A stretch of 64,000 nucleotides of DNA from Pilatotrama ljubarskyi (GCA_022385805.1 MU277747.1:51921-115920), one strand, 5' to 3'. Positions 22,385-34,156 are shown, counted from the first letter of the stretch. Numbers and translations are program-made. The notes: generated from the letters alone by a model not told the origin.

Positions 22385-22849
22385 GAGTGCAAGTTCAGAG
22401 GGTATACAGCAGATGGACGAATGGCTTGAGCTTCGCTGATAAAGTCCCTATTCGCGTATCCTGCGAGAGGCTGAAGGATTGAGAGCCGGATTGAAGTGAC
22501 TAATGTCAGACTTAGAACGCGCGCTCATACTACTCTAGTTACATCCCACTGATTCACACGGTATGTGAACAATGTACGCATATGTACTGACCCCAATTCC
22601 ACTTACAGTACATATGAGCACACCAACTAGACCCACAACGTTAGAGCCATTGGAAGGAGCCCGCCGGGATCATGCGATCCTCTTCATGGACCATTCTATA
22701 CTAACCGCCGCGAACACATCATACCAGGTCGCTCCCTTCAGCGTGCGCGCATCGCACAAAAGATAGGAACTGTACGACTGTAAGTAGGCTTCCACAGAGT
22801 GTCGCTAAAACACACTTGGAACGGGAAGCTCGTAAAAGGGGGAACACGT

Positions 22850-23790
22850 CTAAGAGACTACGTTCGAATACTGCAGCAGGAACTGCACTTCCTCGCGGTC
22901 CATGGGTATCGTAGCCCCGTCACACGCCTCGAGGATGATCTGGAACTCGTGGTCCACACGATCATCGCGCACACGGGCGGTGTACGACTCTACCTCCCAG
23001 AGGCCCTTGTATTCCTGATCCTGGTCGGAAGGCGGCGAATGCTTGAACTGCTTGCGAAGCAGTGTGTGCGGGCTGTACAGGTACTCGTTGATATCGGAAG
23101 CAGTGATCGCCTTCGCCCTGGCAGTATGGCTCGTGATCGGAGGACTGAGAGGGGCTCTGCTGGTGGGGGTTGTGGACGTCGCCTGATTTCTTGTCGCTTT
23201 CGCCACACTTTCGGGGAAAAGACGGGGAAACTCGTTCCGCATCCACTCGTCCATCCTAAAATGGTTCAGTACAGAGCTTAGGCTAGCACAAGGCAGCTGA
23301 GATACTGTGGTACATACAACGCATTATAACGTATCAACACTTGACGCTGAAGGTCGCGATGGCCCCGCAGGCCATGCGCCCATTTGTACTGTTGGTACAT
23401 CACGAGGGCGGCAGCTGTAACATGAGATCGGATAACTCGACTTGCAACTCAATAAGCACCGTGCAACTGAGTCTGCTCAAAGTACTGAACTACTCACTCA
23501 TCAAGGCTTTTGGGTGGCGTAAGCGCGTCGATCTGGGCGTTTGCCTGGGACAAGTATTCGTCGACTTGTTCTGGAGACGGATCATCGCCAATCATATCTG
23601 TGGGCCAGAAAGAGGGTTTGCAAGCGGGGCTGGCATAGAGCTCGGCGATCTTCTGGTCACGTTCAGCAGGGTGTTGGCAGAGGTACTCCGTATCCTCGGA
23701 GCCGATACGGAGGTAGAGATAAATCCGCTGCGCCATTGCTTCAACGTCTATTTGTGCGCGAGGAATCTTGTATTTCTCGACAGCAGCCAT
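22850..23790 (-). CDS. Unrecognised 277-residue protein, family B copy 2
   Basis: Exons 23790-23498, 23440-23306 and 23255-22850 have exactly the same lengths as in the other copies (293, 135, 406 nt); introns are 57 and 50 nt. It starts MAAVEKYKIPRAQIDVEAM. It is the most diverged copy but keeps the key stretches, such as CKPSFWPTDMIGDDPSP, YKGLWEVESY and ILEACDGATIPMDREEV. Its intron 1 contains an in-frame TGA relative to the older reading frame, which supports this being a real intron in all copies. Function unknown. Confidence 0.75.
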
Positions 23791-23982
23791 GGTGACAGGC
23801 GCACTGGAGCCAAACTGGGGCGGTTGATGAGTGACTGGTAGTCTGAGTTGCGGTGTCAACGACCAAGGCCACTGCCGGCGCTTACTGGACATATGGGCAC
23901 GTGATTGCATCTCTTGCGACGCGCCGCGGCCAAGCGGCGCGTCTCTTTTACTGTATCAGCCTGCACGCAGTCTTTCACTACC

Positions 23983-24414
23983 ATGGCCGAAAGTTTCCAC
24001 TACAGGACAGGTGGTCTACGCAGTAGAATGGAAGGCTCATGGTTCAAGTTTACTCTGGAGACCAACTTCGATGTTCCTCTAAAAAATATCTTTATATTCT
24101 ATCTCCACATTGGAGCACCGGGCAGTACAACGAGCCTCCAAGTTCAAGCCTGCTCACCTCTCCTCGTGAACCGCTTCAAGAGTATCGCGCTCGGAGGCGG
24201 AGGAGGAGCGGCGGTCCGACTTTCAACGCGGGGTCTATGCGCCTGCGATGGCGACCTTGTCGGGAAGGTGTTGTACCAACTGGGTGCCTGGAGCGTGCGA
24301 GGACCCATTGCGCATGACTTTGAGCTGTGGTACTTTGAGCTACATCTGCTCAACAACTTGCCTTCAGATGTGAGCAGAGAAGAGACCGGATTGTGCCGAT
24401 ACGCCGCACAATAG
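23983..24414 (+). CDS. Possible small hypothetical protein between family B copies
   Basis: An open frame of 143 residues starts MAESFHYRTGG at an ATG in good context (CTACCATGG). It contains a hydrophobic stretch (PLKNIFIFYLHIGAPG) and a glycine run. No family is recognised. A competing frame over 24060-24317 also looks protein-like, so the true gene may be spliced or broken. It lies on the opposite strand between copies 2 and 3 of family B. Confidence 0.3.
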   Translation: MAESFHYRTGGLRSRMEGSWFKFTLETNFDVPLKNIFIFYLHIGAPGSTTSLQVQACSPLLVNRFKSIALGGGGGAAVRLSTRGLCACDGDLVGKVLYQLGAWSVRGPIAHDFELWYFELHLLNNLPSDVSREETGLCRYAAQ

Positions 24415-24592
24415 AAGCGACGGTGGGTCATACAACCGCGGCCGCAAGCACTGCGCTGAGTCGCGACCGCCTCCGCGTTTGACCTACCTCGGTAAATATG
24501 CAGAGTTCGAATGTGTGATGTGCACGCACTCCCACAGCGTGTCGCTCTGGTCAATCCGGAAGTTTTGAGAGCTCGTGAAGTGGGGAATAAAT

Positions 24593-25530
24593 TCAAGACA
24601 CTACTGTCGAGTACTGCAACAAAAAATGCACTTCCTCGCGGTCCATGGGTATTGTAGCTCCGTCGCACGCTTCGAGCGCGATCAGGAACTCGTGGTCGAC
24701 ACGACCCTCGCGCTTTCGGGTAGTATACGACTCCAACTCCCAGAGGCCCTTGTAGCCCTCATCCTGGCCTGGAGGCGGCGAATGTTCGAACTGCTTGTCC
24801 AGTAGCGTGTGCGGACTGTTCAGGTACTCGGCGATATCTGAAGCAGTGACCAACTTCGCCCCGGCAGCATGACGCGTGGCTGGAGGACTTAGAGGGGCTC
24901 TGTGGGTAGGCGGTATGGACGTCGCCGGATCACCTCGCATGTTGCCCGCACGTTGGGGAAAAAGGCGGGGAAACTCGTTCCGGCGCCACTCTTTCATCCT
25001 GAGGCGGTTCAGCACGCGGTGAGTCAGAGAAGGATAACGCAGATACTGTGGCACATACAACGCATTGTAACGCACGAACACTTGACGCTGAAGGTCGTAA
25101 TGGGCCCGCAGCCCGTGGCCCCACTTGTACTGTTGGTACATCATGAGGGCAGCGCCTGAGACATGCGCTCGGATAAGTCGCCTTGCTGCACAGTAAGTCC
25201 CGTGAGGCGAAGTCTGCTCGAGGTACAATCGACTTACTCGTCGAGGTCTTTGGGTGGCGTGAGCTGGTCGATTTGTGCGTTGGCCTGTGCCAAAAACGCG
25301 TCGACCTCTTCGGGGGATGGATCGTCGCCAATCATGTCCCTGGGCCAGAAAGAGGGTTTGCAGGCGGGGCTGGCATAGAGCGCGGCGATCTTCTCGTCAC
25401 GTTGAGAAGGGAACTGGCTGAGGACTTCTGCATCCTCGGCGCCGATACGGAGGTAATGATAGAACTGCTGCGCCATCGCCTCCACGTCGATTTGCGCGCG
25501 AGGGATCAAGTACTTCTCGAGGCCAGCCAT
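24593..25530 (-). CDS. Unrecognised 277-residue protein, family B copy 3
   Basis: Exons 25530-25238, 25181-25047 and 24998-24593 (293, 135, 406 nt), introns 56 and 48 nt, 277 residues. The protein is nearly identical to copy 1 through exon 1 (MAGLEKYLIPRAQIDVEAM) and most of exon 3. Nucleotide similarity extends past the stop into the 3' flank, so the copies arose recently or are being homogenised. It is separated from copy 2 by the small plus-strand frame. Function unknown. Confidence 0.75.
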
Positions 25531-26481
25531 GGGGACAGGAGCAGGTGGTAGAGGATGGACGCTTGAAGGCCAATGGCTGGTCGGGATTCGGGGAGACGAA
25601 CATGAACATTCGGGCGCCCAAACCTCCGCCACACTGCGCGAGTCCGCGTATCATTCGTACTCACTTACCGACATAAAGTTCCATCGTCACTGTATCTGGA
25701 CCGGGGAGGTTGTAAGGAGATTCCCTGAGCGGCATGCCGTAGCGTGGTCCATTCTCATACACCCGTTCTCCGTTCTCTGCAGACTCCGACCACAATCTTC
25801 CACACGTTCTCACACAGCCCATACGTGTTACTATGTTCTAGCTCTCACTCCTGAGACCTGAGCCCGAAGACATCTCCTCCCTTCCTCTTTAACGACCGTA
25901 CTAACGGCCCCATCAAGTGGAAGCACCCTCGGGACCTCTGGACCCCACCTTGCTCACGCCCCACAGAGGCTGCGGACGAGCTGCGGTAGCCTGAGCTACA
26001 CCTCGTGAGCGACACATGAAATCCTAGCCATGAAGCCGATGGAAGAGCTCAGCTCATGCCCAACACGCTGCATAGTCGAGAGCGTGGTGGCCTGGACACA
26101 CACTGCGGTCAGGGACACGGTGGGACGCAATTGTGTCGGCGCGATCGAGATGGACCTTGCGGTGTCTGACGTCCCTTGGCTGCTTTGGCGCCCGCGTGTG
26201 GCGTGCAGACCTTGTCACCTTGGAGAGCGTTCGCCATCTGGTTGAAGTGGACGAATCTTGCTACGACGCCATTATGCATCGTCAGGCGATCAGGCGGGAC
26301 CTGTCCATCCAGCTGCATGGTCCTTGTACCGCCCTCGGTGCGTCACTAGTTGGGGGCAACGAGAAGGATTCCCATTACGGATATAGTACACAAAGCTGCT
26401 GAGGCTGGTCAGTATGGCGCGGGTTGGGAAGAGGAGCGACTGGTCGCTCACCAAACAGTCCGTGACGTGACCTCCAACCTC
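25531..26481. other. Intergenic region with no recognised gene
   Basis: About 0.95 kb between the start of family B copy 3 and the 3' end of the proteasome gene. Short overlapping frames only; nothing recognisable. Confidence 0.4.
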
Positions 26482-27182
26482 TCAGATCTCAACCTCCCGT
26501 ACGCCGTCCTTGTCTACGACCTTGACCTTGTACTTCTCGGGTGTCACGACGAGACGCTTCGCGACCTCGTCAAGACACCTCCGCAGAGTGGCGAGACCCT
26601 CCTCGAGGGGCGCCTCCGGGTCGTGGTAGCTGTCGCGTGGTCAGTATCTCAAGACCGCCAGGGAGACCAGGCGCATATGCTGGCTCACCGATCGAGCAAA
26701 CTGAGTGCGAAGTACGCGCCGTAGCCGTGTGCAGCGAACGGCACCTCGGACATAGTGCCGAGGTAATCTACCCAGTAGAGATGGGGGGTGTGCGTGCTGG
26801 TGTCGTAGCCCCCGACAAGGAGATTGACGGCGTACGGTCGGCGAGACCGGAGGGAGTCCGCGAGGGCGCGGCGGATCCAGGATGCGGCGGAAGGTGGGCG
26901 GAGTGCGTATGTGTTGCGGATCTGATACAAGCGAATGTTGCGCTCGATATACTCGGCGAATTGTACAGTGTCACCTATAGGTGGTATAAGCATATCCAGC
27001 CACGGTCAACTTCGAGGACATATTCACGCACCTGGCTCGCCAGAGAAGGCCATGAGGAGGTGGGGGCTGAGGACCTTGATCTTGTCCTCGTCCACCTTCA
27101 TCTTGACGATGGACCGCGCGGCCGTTGTGTCTGCCGCAACAATAACATAGCCCTTCCCGGTCAGTGCGAAGGAAATATCCAT
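26482..27182 (-). CDS. PRE1: 20S proteasome subunit beta-4 (PSMB2/Pre1 type)
   Basis: Non-catalytic beta subunit of the 20S core. Exons 27182-27032, 26974-26689 and 26629-26482 give 194 residues, the family length. The N-terminus [20 protein letters not shown] lacks a propeptide and active-site threonine, as expected for beta-4. Other family stretches are [36 protein letters not shown] and [19 protein letters not shown]. The C-terminus [10 protein letters not shown] fits as well. Introns are 57 and 59 nt. An antisense open frame of 242 residues covers part of the gene and is a shadow. The gene appears intact. Confidence 0.95.
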
Positions 27183-27756
27183 GGCTGCTGTGTATGCGGA
27201 GTGAGGAGTGGGCGAAGGGACTGCGCGGCGTTGGAGGACGAGGTTGTCGACACGCGTCCCGACGCGTAAGTGAGCCTCGGCATTCGCCGAAGGGACTGGC
27301 GCTCCAGGATTGTCGAGGCGCCCGCGTGCTACACTCGCTTTCCATTGCCGCCACCACCACACGCCAGGAAATACCAGCTCGTCATGCAGTTCTGCACTTC
27401 TGACACGGCGCAAGCTTTGACTGAAGCGGCCTATGGACTGACTTGGTGCTTAGCTGGATCGGCAGATCAAGCACGAGTGCGAATCGCCTCGAGACTCTGA
27501 ACGGGCAGCAACTCAATACCCAACCCACGGCCAGCTCCAGCATCGTTCCCGTGATGGCTAGTGCATGCCCTTGTCTACAGATAATCTGGACTTGTGGACA
27601 GGCACTGCGTACTTAGGCTGTCAGGTCAAGTTCCTTCTGGACGACGCGCCTGCGGTAGTTTGTGCTGCAGAGTGAAGAGATCAGCACGCCAGGGCGCCCG
27701 TCGACTTCCAGCACTGTACTGCGGTTACGTGCCACGACCCGTTCTTGGTGGTCGCC

Positions 27757-27763
27757 TATAAAA
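27757..27763 (+). promoter_or_regulatory. TATA box of the BTB gene at 27858
   Basis: TATAAAA lies 95-101 bp upstream of the start codon, a plausible position for a fungal TATA element. Confidence 0.55.
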
Positions 27764-27857
27764 CCACACAGGTGCGTGCAGTTCCACAGCGCTGCAGATG
27801 GTACCTCACTCACGCCTTACATACTCCATCTCCGTATCACTGCGACTCATCGCCTCA

Positions 27858-28883
27858 ATGCCCTCCTTTATCAAGCTCTCAAAGAGGAATCCCGTGGTGG
27901 TTGACGATCCGCCGTACCGTCATGTCGCACGGGGAGACCTCGTTATTCGCTCTTCGGATGGCATCGAATTCCACACCGACAAATGCATCGTCGCGAACGC
28001 CTCGCCCGTTTTCGCTGACATGTTCTCCCTTCCCTGCGCCTGCAGTCCCTCGGTTGATGGCAAGGACACGCCCGTCGTGGACGTGACAGAGCCCGGCGCG
28101 GTCTGGGAGCATTTGCTCTCATTCTGCTACCTGCGCGTCGACGAGCTCTACCTCGGCCCCGATGGCATACGTGCGCTTCTCGAGGCGGCCAAGAAGTACC
28201 AGATGGACGCCGTCATCATGTGGTTGCGACGCATGCTGCTGCGGCCTGACTACGTCGGGAGTCAGCCGTTGAGCGTGTACGCCCTAGGTGCGCGTATGAC
28301 CTGACGGACGTCGCCCGCGTCGCTGCGAGAGGCTGCCTCGACCTCCCTGCCGATCTGGGGAAGGCCGAAGGACTCGACCTCATCTCCGCCCTCCAGTACA
28401 CTCGCCTACTTGAGTATCGTAAGCGATGCGCGGAGGCCGCCGTGCAGGCGGTAATGGTCAAGCCTGTTCCAAGCTGGATGACCGGCTGCTCGCAATGGCT
28501 TGGCCGATGCGCGACGTGTCTGGAGAAGAACGGGTGTCAAAATTCGAACGACCTGTACGTCGTCTGGAGCAAGCTGCTGCATAAGGCCATGGCGCATGTA
28601 CGGATGGCGTGGTTCAAGTATTTCGAGGCGCTTGCGGAACAGCTGAAGACGACGCCGCTGCCGTACGTCGCGAGGTCGCCGATGCTGCTTGGTTCTGTCA
28701 TTGCTTCGGTGGGCGGGTGCGACCAGTGTAAGCTGCACATCTTGGACCAGGCGACGAAGTTCTCGGACGTGGTGGCGGCACGGATCGAACATGCGATCTG
28801 TGAGGTCAGTCTCCTGGCGCTAGTGTGTACGAGGGATGTACTGATTATACCCGCTCGCGCTACAGGTGGAAGTGGGGATGTGA
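27858..28883 (+). pseudogene. BTB/POZ domain gene with a one-base frameshift
   Basis: The gene starts MPSFIKLSKRNPVVVDDP and has a good BTB domain: GDLVIRSSDGIEFHTDKC, then NASPVFADMF, then YLGPDGIRALLEAAKKYQM. At about 28286, in SVYALGARMT, the frame breaks. Compared with the neighbour at 29392, one base is missing in the codon after TACGCCCTA. With that base, the reading continues CAYDLTDVARVAARG and stays open to 28804. A 61-nt intron and a terminal exon (28866-28883, VEVGM) follow, as in the paralogues. The rest is undamaged, so this is either a very young pseudogene or a sequencing error. If functional it would encode about 325 residues. Confidence 0.75.
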
Positions 28884-29391
28884 TGCGGTTGATTGTGGTG
28901 CGTGCGGATACAAGTCGGTAGTCTCTACATCAATATGCAGCCTACATACTCGTCCTGACGGTTTGCACAGGCTATACCATGATCATGGCAGGGTGACACG
29001 GCGTTGACTTATGTATGACACTGTATACACGCGGTTTCAACCATCCTCACAAGTTCCGAGCGTCATTTCTGTGTGCCATTGCACGACGGCATCCCTGAGC
29101 AGAGAGCTAATAGGTAAAGGCGCTACCCCTTCTGAGCCTTCTCTAACCGAATGCCCCGCATCTACCGCAGCAAAGTCACGAGGCTGTCTGCTATATTACA
29201 TATTCAAGTGTTCATCTATCGCGAAACCTTGCTGCACTCGAGGACAGGCCTGAGCGACAGTGAGTGTCGCACTTCTTCCCACCCCATCCCATTCAACTCG
29301 CCCCGCCGCTAATCCCAGCCTCGCCCTTCGTTGCCAGATTCCTGCCCGCCGCGTATCCGATCCTTGTCGCATAGCCCGTTCAGCCTGACCA

Positions 29392-30472
29392 ATGTCTCGC
29401 TTAAGCTTCCTCGCCCGGCGCAAAAGCATGGTGATACAGCTATTACCTCCTACCCCTCCATACGCCGATGTAACCAAAGGTGACCTGGTGATTCGGAGCT
29501 GCGATGGCGTCAACTTCCACGTCCACACCTGCATCATGGAGAACATGTCCCCCGTCTTCGCCGACATGTTTTCTCTCCCTCCAGTGCATGGCGAAGGAGA
29601 GAAGCCAAGAGTGGACGTCACGGAGCCCGCCGATACGTGGAACAACATCCTCGGCTTCTCCTACCATGTAGTGAGGGACGACTCGGAATCCTCCATATCC
29701 CTCACCGATATCCAGGCCCTCCTCGAGGCCGCCCAGAAGTACAGGATGGCCGCGGTGACCAGATGGATGCGAGACGCTCTGCTGCAGTCTGGGTACGCCG
29801 AGTCTCAGCCGTTGAGGACCTACGCCGTCGCGTGTGCGTACGGCCTATCGGATGTCGCTTTGGTGGCCGCGCGGGGATGGTTGGAGCACTCTGTCGAGTC
29901 AGATGAACTAAAGAGCATGGACGTGGGGCACGCCAAGGAACTCGAGCTCATCTCCGCCCTCCAGTACAAGCGACTTCTCAACTTTCGGGAGCGTTGCGCA
30001 ACCGCTGCAGTGCAAGCGGTCTCCGTGGGGAGGAACCCAGTGCCAAGTTGGGTGACGAGTCACGGCGAGTGGTTGAGCGCTCGCCAAAGCGGCTGCACGG
30101 AGTCATGGAATTGCGAGGAAAACGCTTTGGTCATCCGGAACAAGACGAAGACGAGGGTGGTATTGCGTCTCCGCTCGGGATGGTTGGAGTACTTTCAGGG
30201 GCTCGCGGCACAGTTGAAGACGACGCCGTCGCCATCAGCGGCGCGTTCGTCAAAACTCCTGGGTCCGGTCATCGCTTCAGCGGCATGCAAGGAATGCAGG
30301 CTTAAGATACTGGAGCGAACGACTCGCTTCACGGATCTGGTGGCGGCGCGTATCGAACAGGCTATCTATCAGGTGCGCATGCTCCAACGTATTAGAGGAC
30401 AGCCATCCTACCGTGGATTTTGCTGTTGACTTATGGGCGCATTTGTATGCATAGGTTAGCTTGAAACTGTGA
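29392..30472 (+). CDS. BTB/POZ domain protein
   Basis: Exons 29392-30372 and 30455-30472 give 332 residues. The BTB domain starts GDLVIRSCDGVNFHVHTC, with MSPVFADMFSLPP and ISLTDIQALLEAAQKYRMA; the helical C-terminal region has TYAVACAYGLSDVALVAAR, LISALQYKRLLNFRERC and WLEYFQGLAAQL. The short last exon encodes VSLKL. It is the closest relative of the frameshifted gene upstream, and the pair forms a second tandem BTB duplication besides that at 12-15 kb. No other effector domain is seen, so its partner is unknown. Confidence 0.87.
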
Positions 30473-32689
30473 AGGGTGAGGGAAGGGATCTATTCGGAAG
30501 TAGAGGGTACGGGAACGCCTGGCACCACGTTGTGCTCTCTCACTGATATCCCCTAGTCATAGTGCGGCCATATGAATATACTAGAATCCGTCATCACGGG
30601 CTCGAGTCAAACTTCTTGACCATTTCCGCGAACTGAGCGTGCGTTCGTCATGGTCAGAACTCGTGAGAGGGCTGATTTTTTGCGCTCATGGACGAGACGA
30701 CGCCCCATTCCCGGGATCAGCCCGGTGCTGCGGTAGCTAACGAAGCTATGACGTAGGTCGTCTGCTAGTGACCTGAGTACGCGATCTTGCATCGGTACGC
30801 GGATGTCCGTGAGATCAAACGCTGCAGTACAGGTAGGTGACGTAGCTTTCAAATACTGAAGATAGAAAGACGCTCACCCTTCCCGTGTACAGGCCAAGGG
30901 CGGACTACGAGTACTACGGAAAGACGCCAACGTCGCTAGCACGTGTGTCCGCTCGAAAAGCTGTTGCTGACGAGAGCGTGAGCCTGCTCGCGTACAACTG
31001 TAACCAACCCGGCCACATCGAGGATGTCGTCTTTGAGGTAGGCACACATCGCACGACATGATCTGGACTGTGTGCGCGAATAACGCATGGCGCAGGCGTA
31101 TACCATCCATCATCCTGCCAGTATGTTCGCCTCCATCGCTGCGGCCTCGTAAGCTGTGTCATCGGACGCTCACCTGTACGCCCGCGCTATCTGGAATCTG
31201 AGGCCACGGGTCAACAACGAGATTTCGCTCACTGCTACTAGGGGACTGCGCTCTTCCATACCAACTATAATTCGGGCCCAGCGTAGTCGTACAAGTTCAC
31301 AGATGGGTACAAGTTGGGTAGGCACTAGTGATACGATACTCAGACACAGTGCACGCTACAAGTCCGAGTGCCGTAAGACACATATCCTTGATATCCTCAC
31401 TACGTATACCTGTCCGGTACGGCTGAAAGCGTTCGAGGGAGCAACGACTGGCAGAAACTTGTCAAGGCTGCCAGGGTGTGACTCCCGGGAACATACTGTA
31501 GGTAGGCACCACTGGGACTCAGTGCAAAGCGGGGCAATGACGAGCCAGCTTGTAAATCCGAGGATACGAGAGGCCGCCAGAACAGAGATGGAGGGCTGGA
31601 GGGCGGGGTGAAGTCACGTGTGGATATCCAGCAATGGCCCAGTGGTCGTGGCTGTCGGACTAGGGTGCTGGGAGAAAGTCCGCGACTTTTTAACTAACAG
31701 TTAATAACCGGTTGCCCTCCGGGGTGCCTTTCTAACCACCATTTAAAACTCTTAAATAACAGCTGGTACATTGGCGCCCGGCGGGTCGGGTCGAGGTGAC
31801 TCGAGGACGTGCGTGTCGTTGTATGACGCTCATTCACTACTTCCGGAGCCTGTTCAGATGCCAACAGTTGTTTGAAAGAGTACCCGAAAGTCTTCAGTAT
31901 AGTGAAGAGCATGGGCCCCGGTCTCCTAACAGTACGTTTCGACCTAACTCGGCATATGCCGAGGGTCGGTATACCAGGCCCTTGCGGCGTCCACACTCGT
32001 ACTGTTGTGCATTCTACTGTGAGTGATGATGAGCTCATCCTGGCTGCCCAAGATATCTTCTCGCAATGCGTTGCTCCCTATCAAAGTCGTCAGAGCAGGA
32101 GGACCACGGGCCGACTTTTCAACAATTCTTCACTCCGCCTCAGACCCCCTGCTAATTTCTAGCAGTTATAAACAGTTATTAACTCTGTTAATAAACCGCC
32201 TGTTTATTAACTTTCATTTCTCCCGCCACCCTATGTCGGACGGCACTGACAATGCACTCGGAACTCGCGCTGGCACGCGTCTACTCCGCAAGTCCTCCGC
32301 ATACGCTCGTATCCCTGGAAGGTGCCCTGGACGCAACAGGAGACATGGCACCTCTTCCCAAGTCTTCCCAGCGAGGCCGAGGTGCGGGTCAGCAGGTTGG
32401 ATGGCAGTAAACACGGAGGACATTGGTGAGACTGATCATGTTCAGACACTGACGGTGAGATGAGCCCTTGACACGCAAGCCGATTATCGAGAACCTCTGA
32501 GCCGCAGGAAGCGCTAGAAGCGGACGTGTTTGAGTCGCGCATTGGAAGGTGCGGGCGCATTTTGTACTTGTGCAGGCGAGGCTAGTCCTCTAATTAAATG
32601 TGGGACGGCACCGCTAGCGGCCCCCCACATTGATGGTGGTTCGGACCTATGGTAAAGCGAATGAGTCGTGATCGGACTGTGGTACACGA
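30473..32689. other. Long region without a confident gene
   Basis: About 2.2 kb. A plus-strand stretch from 30898 reads ADYEYYGKTPTSLARVSARK and later YNCNQPGHIEDVVFE, ending at a donor-like GTAGGC; a second piece near 31086-31147 reads AYTIHHPASMFASIAAA. They could be two exons of an unrecognised gene, but I cannot complete it. AT-rich blocks with GTTAATAA occur at about 31685-31765 and 32150-32215. A perfect 16-bp palindrome (CTCGGCATATGCCGAG) lies at 31951-31966. No RNA gene was identified. Confidence 0.35.
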
Positions 32690-32691
32690 GT

Positions 32692-32990
32692 CGTGTACGG
32701 AGTGAGAGGCCCTGTCATGATCCAAGGCAATACAGCTGGTATCTACTGAGGTGAGCTTGAGCATGACGAGCACCTAGTGATCAGCCCGAACGATCTCGCA
32801 AGGGAGAATATGGTCGGCAGGCGAGTCGATATCACGAAATAATCGCTCGTAAATCGGAGGCTCTTGAGTAACGAGGTCCAACACCTTCACGGCGTACTCG
32901 GCCGCATCACCGGGATCGTACGTGCCAAACACAACTCCCTTGCACAGAATCAGCCTCAGAACTTGAACACGGCCGCGGGATCCAAGATGT
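32692..32990 (-). pseudogene. Kinase-like gene fragment 1 (N-lobe only)
   Basis: Minus-strand remnant with EYAVKVLDLVTQEPPIYERL and LPCEIVRADH followed by a stop. The locus at 35987-36283 has the same sequence with a proline codon in place of the stop (CCG against TAG). Both the start and the C-lobe are missing. It is a truncated duplicate of that locus; similarity by eye is high over about 300 bp. Confidence 0.75.
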
Positions 32991-33134
32991 ACACGAAGGC
33001 CCATATCATGGTGAGCACTTGGCGTGCCCTCCGCGCGGTGGGCCGGCACCGGCACACTCCAGAACAACCCCGCTCGTTCCCTTTCAGCCACTGGACATAA
33101 CGACGTGCGATTCAATTCTTCTTGTCTTTTGTCT

Positions 33135-34069
33135 TCAGCTACGCGATAGACAAAAGGCCTTCAACACAACAAGACCGTCGTTCTGGACCCTCATGTCGCG
33201 CACCTCAATGAGAAACTCTAGGATGTCTGTGATGCAGTACACGTCCCAGGAATAGGGATCGAAATGCTTCAAGCCATTCGGCGGACGGACTTGAGTGGGC
33301 GGTAAAGCGACTGCCTCTTGTTCGCCAGGTCCCAGCTGCAAGGTCATCGAGGAGCCGAAATCGATGATGTAGACTTTTCCGAATTCAACGCGTCTGTGAT
33401 CTTCTGCATCGGATATGCCGCATCCGACTACATTGTCGATGCAGAGGTCCTAGAATCACCAATAAGGTCTGTGCAAACTTCGTTATGGCTGTGAGAGCGC
33501 ACCATATGCACTATGTGGAGCCGGTGCAAGAACTCGACGCCCTGTGGTTGTTCAGTCAGCAAGTTATAATGGTAAGTGCTAGCGCGAGGGAAACACAAGG
33601 AATCACCTCCACTATCTGTAGAAAGACACTCAGAAGCTGATAGAGCGTCCATTTATAAGGTCCAAGCATGCTGTATACGCTGCCTAGATATGGCATGATG
33701 AGCAGCGGGTGACCGAGCTCGGTAATGTCGCATGGGAGAGTGTGGTTGGGAGATGCTGGGTCGAGCTGGAGCAGTCTTTCATACGCCGCAAGCTCTTGCG
33801 TAGCGAGATCGAGGATTTTGATAGCGTATTGGGGTCGTTGGTGATGCGATGTTGCATACACGAAACCCTGTAGTGCCCAATTGCATCAGTAGTCCTTTTT
33901 CTCGTCTGAGTGTAAGGTGACCTACTGGCTTCAGGCTATCTACCGCAACAAGCCCCCGCCTCTGTAGATCAGGATGATTTTGGAGACGCTCCGGGACAGC
34001 TGCGCAGTGGACCTCGCCGGTGTGATCGTAAACATACCAGGGCGGACCTTCAACAGATTCGGAGGACAT
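33135..34069 (-). CDS. Divergent protein kinase-like protein (fungal expansion)
   Basis: Exons 34069-33926, 33867-33607, 33541-33503 and 33449-33135 give 252 residues; introns are 58, 65 and 53 nt. The start is MSSESVEGPPWYVYDHTGEV. Kinase-fold landmarks follow in order: RPQYAIKILDLATQELAAYE (a VAIK-like lysine), HRLHIVHM joined to DLCIDNVV (catalytic loop H-x-D-L-x-x-D-N, the arginine of HRD replaced), and VYIIDFGSS (DFG). The region FDPYSWDVYC resembles the helix F segment. The fold is short and lacks a clear glycine loop. Whether it phosphorylates anything is uncertain. It is the only undamaged member of the four loci between 32.7 and 36.4 kb. Confidence 0.75.
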
Positions 34070-34149
34070 GGAACGAATGAAAAGGGAGCAGTACAGTGTA
34101 AAAGGCGCGGAGCTCGTAAACAAGCTCGAGAGAGCCTCAGTCAAGTGGG

Positions 34150-34156
34150 TATATAT
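34150..34156 (-). promoter_or_regulatory. TATA box of the kinase-like gene
   Basis: TATATAT on the minus strand, about 81-87 bp upstream of ATG 34069, the usual spacing. It supports this copy as the expressed one. Confidence 0.5.

Noticed and set aside
26541..27269. 242-residue plus-strand frame over the proteasome gene
   Set aside because: The minus strand splices into a complete beta-4 subunit; this frame is antisense and has no domain.
31620..31690. tRNA-like or SINE head with an A-box-like TGGCCCAGTGG
   Set aside because: No B-box or cloverleaf follows at the right distance, so one A-box match is not enough.
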